A DNA stretch of 64,000 nucleotides, taken from positions 186,001-250,000 of the forward strand of contig OV277867.1 of assembly GCA_922989275.2 (NCBI GenBank). Reading direction: 5' to 3'. Positions within the stretch are counted from its first letter, which is position 1, and each line of letters begins with the position of its first letter. Below the pieces are notes generated by a model, which was given only the letters and a program-made list of their open reading frames with translations, was not told the DNA's origin and did no database searches. Shown one piece after another: positions 63,557 through 64,000 of the stretch. Made by a program: the position numbers and the translations under genes. This DNA comes from Gari tellinella. Its lineage: Eukaryota > Mollusca > Bivalvia > Cardiida > Psammobiidae.

Positions 63557-63775
63557 CAGTGGATAATCTGTTATTCTTTCCCGTTTAAACGCAAACGTAC
63601 GCAAACGCAAAGCACTAAAACGTAGAAAACAACAACTTTTGGACAATTCTGATATTTCATGTTTATCATGGTGGCAAACAGTTTGGAGCCTGATCTGGCT
63701 CCAAACTGTTTGCACTGGAAATAATAGTTTTAGCGTAAACGCGTTTATTGGGAAAGAATAACACATTCTCCACTG
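63557..63775. mobile_element. TA-flanked family A MITE with shortened palindrome
   Basis: 219 bp. CAGTGGATAATCTGTTATTC to GAATAACACATTCTCCACTG with TA on both sides. The palindrome is reduced to CAAACAGTTTGGAGCCTGAT CTGGCTCCAAACTGTTTG: the GACGCC-GGGTTACCC centre is cleanly missing between two GATC-type positions. Confidence 0.85.
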
Positions 63776-63942
63776 TAACTCACTAAAATGTGTCAGTCTT
63801 CAAGGTGAAAAGAAAATTACAGCCTAGCAAAGTGCACCTCTATATTTTCTCAAAAGTTACATTCATGCATAATAGAAACATGAAGAAAAAAAAAGCGGGT
63901 GGTATTTTATTTAAATAAGATAAAATGACTTCAATGACATGA

Positions 63943-64000
63943 CTAGACCCAAGGTTATAAAGCGTCTGAGTCGAGTCTAATATCATAACCCGGCGTCTGA
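63943..64000. mobile_element. TAGACCCA...TATAAAGCG MITE, cut by the window end
   Basis: CTAGACCCAAGGTTATAAAG CGTCTGAGTCGAGTCTAATA then ACCCGGCGTCTGA. It matches the left half of 60060-60215; a CCGGCGTCTGA palindrome half follows. Confidence 0.5.

Overview
The window is animal nuclear DNA, most likely from a bivalve mollusc. It is AT-rich and intron-rich, packed with short inverted-repeat transposons, and has no operons. It carries mollusc-type repeats, a Penelope-like element and a local cluster of alpha-1,3-fucosyltransferase genes. The species cannot be fixed from the sequence.

Four real gene loci can be supported, all on the + strand. (1) The 3' end of an acyl-CoA thioesterase/BAAT-family gene: two exons (1510-1738 and 3781-3929) whose product ends in a possible peroxisomal PKL signal; the rest lies left of the window. 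(2) and (3) Two GT10 alpha-1,3-fucosyltransferase genes (21743-22858 and 38862-40019), each with one coding exon and lying in copies of a segmental duplication. The first has a one-base insertion that removes the C-terminal CxxC region. (4) A complete eight-exon zeta-crystallin/quinone oxidoreductase (CRYZ-like) gene from 45104 to 61314. It reconstructs to 324 residues if one intron is read as a GC-AG intron.

The rest is mainly mobile DNA. From left to right: a mosaic of palindromic MITEs and a decayed Ty3/gypsy fragment (1-8.4 kb); a GC-containing tandem repeat and a 942-bp Mutator-like element with 9-bp target duplication (8.4-10.3 kb); more MITEs, one half of a dispersed 0.9-kb duplication and a tRNA-SINE (10.3-13.7 kb); a 5.5-kb inverted-repeat element built from ~345-bp units rich in GGCCGCCATCTTG-type motifs (13.7-19.3 kb); duplication copy A (19.6-22.9 kb); the other half of the 0.9-kb duplication and a TTAA-flanked element (25.4-28.3 kb); tandem repeats and MITEs (29.6-34 kb); duplication copy B, enlarged by later insertions (34.4-40 kb); a dead non-LTR retrotransposon (41-43.2 kb); and the CRYZ-like gene. 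Its introns hold MITEs, an antisense Penelope-like element with a 24-bp terminal inverted repeat, a 2.1-kb element bounded by inverted arrays of 33-bp units, and a SINE.

The most unusual signal runs through the whole window. A 65-bp palindrome of fixed geometry (32-bp arm, 1-nt spacer, 32-bp arm) occurs dozens of times, intact or decayed, inside several different MITE families. Copies differ at arm positions, yet both arms of one copy usually carry the matching change. A second palindrome module (36-1-36 in its best copy) behaves the same way. This points to a process that keeps or rebuilds arm symmetry, or to selection on the folded form.
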